DNA from: Acidimicrobium sp. BACL17 MAG-120823-bin42
Lineage (GTDB): Bacteria; Actinomycetota; Acidimicrobiia; Acidimicrobiales; Ilumatobacteraceae
Reading direction: 5' to 3'
DNA: 6,540 nucleotides
Assembly: GCA_001438985.1 (NCBI GenBank)
Contig: LIAZ01000072.1
Coordinates: forward strand, 1-6,540
Shown in pieces: positions 5,677-6,540 of the stretch; the first letter of the stretch is position 1; every line of letters begins with the position of its first letter. The notes under the pieces are model-generated. The model was not told the DNA's origin. It ran no database searches and saw only the letters and a list, made by a program, of their open reading frames with translations. A program made the position numbers and the translations under genes.

Positions 5677-6282
5677 TCAACGCTTAGGGCGATCTTTCTT
5701 GTCTAGATCTTGTGCTCGTTGCATTTGCTTGTATGCGCGAACTTTTAACAGGCTTGTAGCCGAATAGATATCTGCAACCGATCGTGGTTGTCCATCGCTG
5801 AACTCTCCCGCTTTTTCTTTCCAGCCTTTTGGTCGAATGCCAAAACGCTTGCCAAGAAGTGCAATAAAAATTTCAGTTTTTTCTTCGCCATACCCAGGCA
5901 GTTTGCGCAATCGCTTACGCAACTCTTCGGCATCGACAACATCTTTCCAAATGTTTTCAGCCTTGCCTTTGTATTCGGCAGCGATGATTGTTGACATGTC
6001 GTAGATGCGCTTGGCCATGCTTGCGGGAAACCGGTGAATCGCAGGTTTCGTGCAGCAGATTGTCACGAACTCGTCCGCGTCCATCGCCGCAATCTTCTTT
6101 GCATCACAATGTCCGAGTCGTTGTTTGATGGTGTAAGCGCCAGTAAATGCCCACTCCATCGGAACCTGCTGATCAAGCAGCATTCCGATCATCAAGGCAA
6201 GGCCATTCGTATGAAGCAGTTTGTCGGCATCGGGTTTGCCGGTGATGTAGAGAGGACGAGGTGTAGTGGAGCTAGTTGCCAT
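5677..6282 (-). CDS. HhH-GPD superfamily DNA-repair-like protein (TIGR03252-type)
   Basis: The 201-residue protein belongs to the helix-hairpin-helix/GPD superfamily of base-excision glycosylases and most resembles the mainly actinobacterial uncharacterised group TIGR03252. Visible landmarks are the first-helix motif ALMIGMLLDQQVPMEWAF (29-46), which corresponds to the 'SQQ/GQQ' helix of Nth and AlkA, and the hairpin LRKLPGYGEEKTEIFIALLGKRFG (125-148), which binds the DNA backbone. Next come GWKEKAGEF (153-161) and a basic C-terminal tail (VRAYKQMQRAQDLDKKDRPKR). The catalytic aspartate normally found about 15-20 residues after the hairpin is not seen, and the position of the lyase lysine of Nth/OGG1 is Glu134. 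There is no cysteine pattern for a C-terminal iron-sulfur cluster. The gene starts 14 bp after aceE without a clear ribosome binding site. DNA binding is likely; glycosylase activity is uncertain. Confidence 0.85.
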   Translation of the reverse strand: MATSSTTPRPLYITGKPDADKLLHTNGLALMIGMLLDQQVPMEWAFTGAYTIKQRLGHCDAKKIAAMDADEFVTICCTKPAIHRFPASMAKRIYDMSTIIAAEYKGKAENIWKDVVDAEELRKRLRKLPGYGEEKTEIFIALLGKRFGIRPKGWKEKAGEFSDGQPRSVADIYSATSLLKVRAYKQMQRAQDLDKKDRPKR

Positions 6283-6296
6283 GCAATAAGTATCGC

Positions 6297-6540
6297 TTAT
6301 GCGAAGAGCGAACTGAGAGACTCAGCATCAATGCCATAACGAGTAATTGCATCGGCAACAACTGACTTGTCTATCGCTCCTGTTGCCGCCAAGTCGTTGA
6401 GCACCGCGACAACGATGTGTGGCATGTCAACTTCGAAGTGCGCACGCAATGCTTCTCGGGTGTCGCTACGCCCCATACCGTCGGTTCCAAGTGGGGTGAA
6501 AGAGCGGCTGCCCACATAGCGGACGATCTGTTCGGGGACT
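6297..6540 (-). CDS. aceE: Pyruvate dehydrogenase E1 component (homodimeric AceE type), C-terminal fragment
   Basis: The last 80 residues of a gene that continues past the right edge are visible, from VPEQIVRYVGSRSFTPLGTDG to the C-terminus ESLSSLFA. The segment SFTPLGTDGMGRSDTREALRAHFEVD is characteristic of the C-terminal domain of homodimeric pyruvate dehydrogenase E1. There TLGTDGxGxSDTR precedes a helical tail of the type HIVVAVLNDLAATGAID. The enzyme uses thiamine diphosphate to decarboxylate pyruvate and passes the acetyl group to the E2 lipoyl domain, linking glycolysis to the TCA cycle. The catalytic and cofactor regions lie outside the window, so their integrity cannot be judged. 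The HhH-GPD and galE genes follow closely on the same strand and may be read through from aceE. Confidence 0.92.
   Translation of the reverse strand, partial: VPEQIVRYVGSRSFTPLGTDGMGRSDTREALRAHFEVDMPHIVVAVLNDLAATGAIDKSVVADAITRYGIDAESLSSLFA

Noticed and set aside
5788..6339. + strand open frames opposite the HhH-GPD gene
   Set aside because: Phe-, Ser- and Cys-rich translations without recognisable features, antisense to a gene with clear family landmarks.

Overview
The window looks like a chromosomal segment of an actinobacterium of moderate GC content (by eye near 50%), perhaps an aquatic Acidimicrobiia-like lineage. This rests on gene content: a maleylpyruvate isomerase/mycothiol-family protein, the C-terminus of a homodimeric AceE-type pyruvate dehydrogenase E1, a TIGR03252-like HhH-GPD protein, and start sites without Shine-Dalgarno sequences that suit leaderless mRNAs. 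Genus-level placement is not possible from sequence alone. I see no mobile element, CRISPR array, tRNA or rRNA, and coding density is very high.

Layout. (1) Positions 1-318, + strand: the 3' end of an unrecognised gene that enters from the left edge. Its last 55 bp overlap the end of the next gene, which converges on it. (2) Positions 264-3639, - strand, transcribed right to left: a four-gene run. It holds a DsbA/Rv2466c-like thioredoxin-fold protein with a CPWA active site, a DinB/MDMPI-family mycothiol-type enzyme 6 bp downstream, an unrecognised 91-residue protein with a very basic aromatic tail, and a family-2 glycosyltransferase whose GTG start overlaps the stop of the 91-residue gene in a GTGA tetranucleotide. 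(3) Positions 3640-3663: a 24-bp divergent intergenic region with two overlapping -10-like elements, each placed for leaderless transcription. (4) Positions 3664-4677, + strand: a 74-residue protein of unknown function, then an alpha/beta-hydrolase-fold protein whose nucleophile serine is replaced by asparagine. (5) Positions 4681-6540, - strand: galE (UDP-glucose 4-epimerase), preceded in transcription order by an HhH-GPD DNA-repair-like protein and the 3' end of aceE.

How the genes may work together. The DsbA-like and MDMPI-like proteins are adjacent, apparently co-translated, and both belong to families with mycothiol-using members, so a shared low-molecular-weight-thiol reaction is plausible. 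The small basic protein and the glycosyltransferase form a translationally coupled pair, suggesting a membrane-associated cell-surface glycan step. GalE would supply UDP-galactose to such pathways but is in a separate transcription unit. No clearly novel multigene system is visible. The most interesting points are the proteins that have lost or altered catalytic residues, the small coupled protein, and the symmetric divergent promoter.
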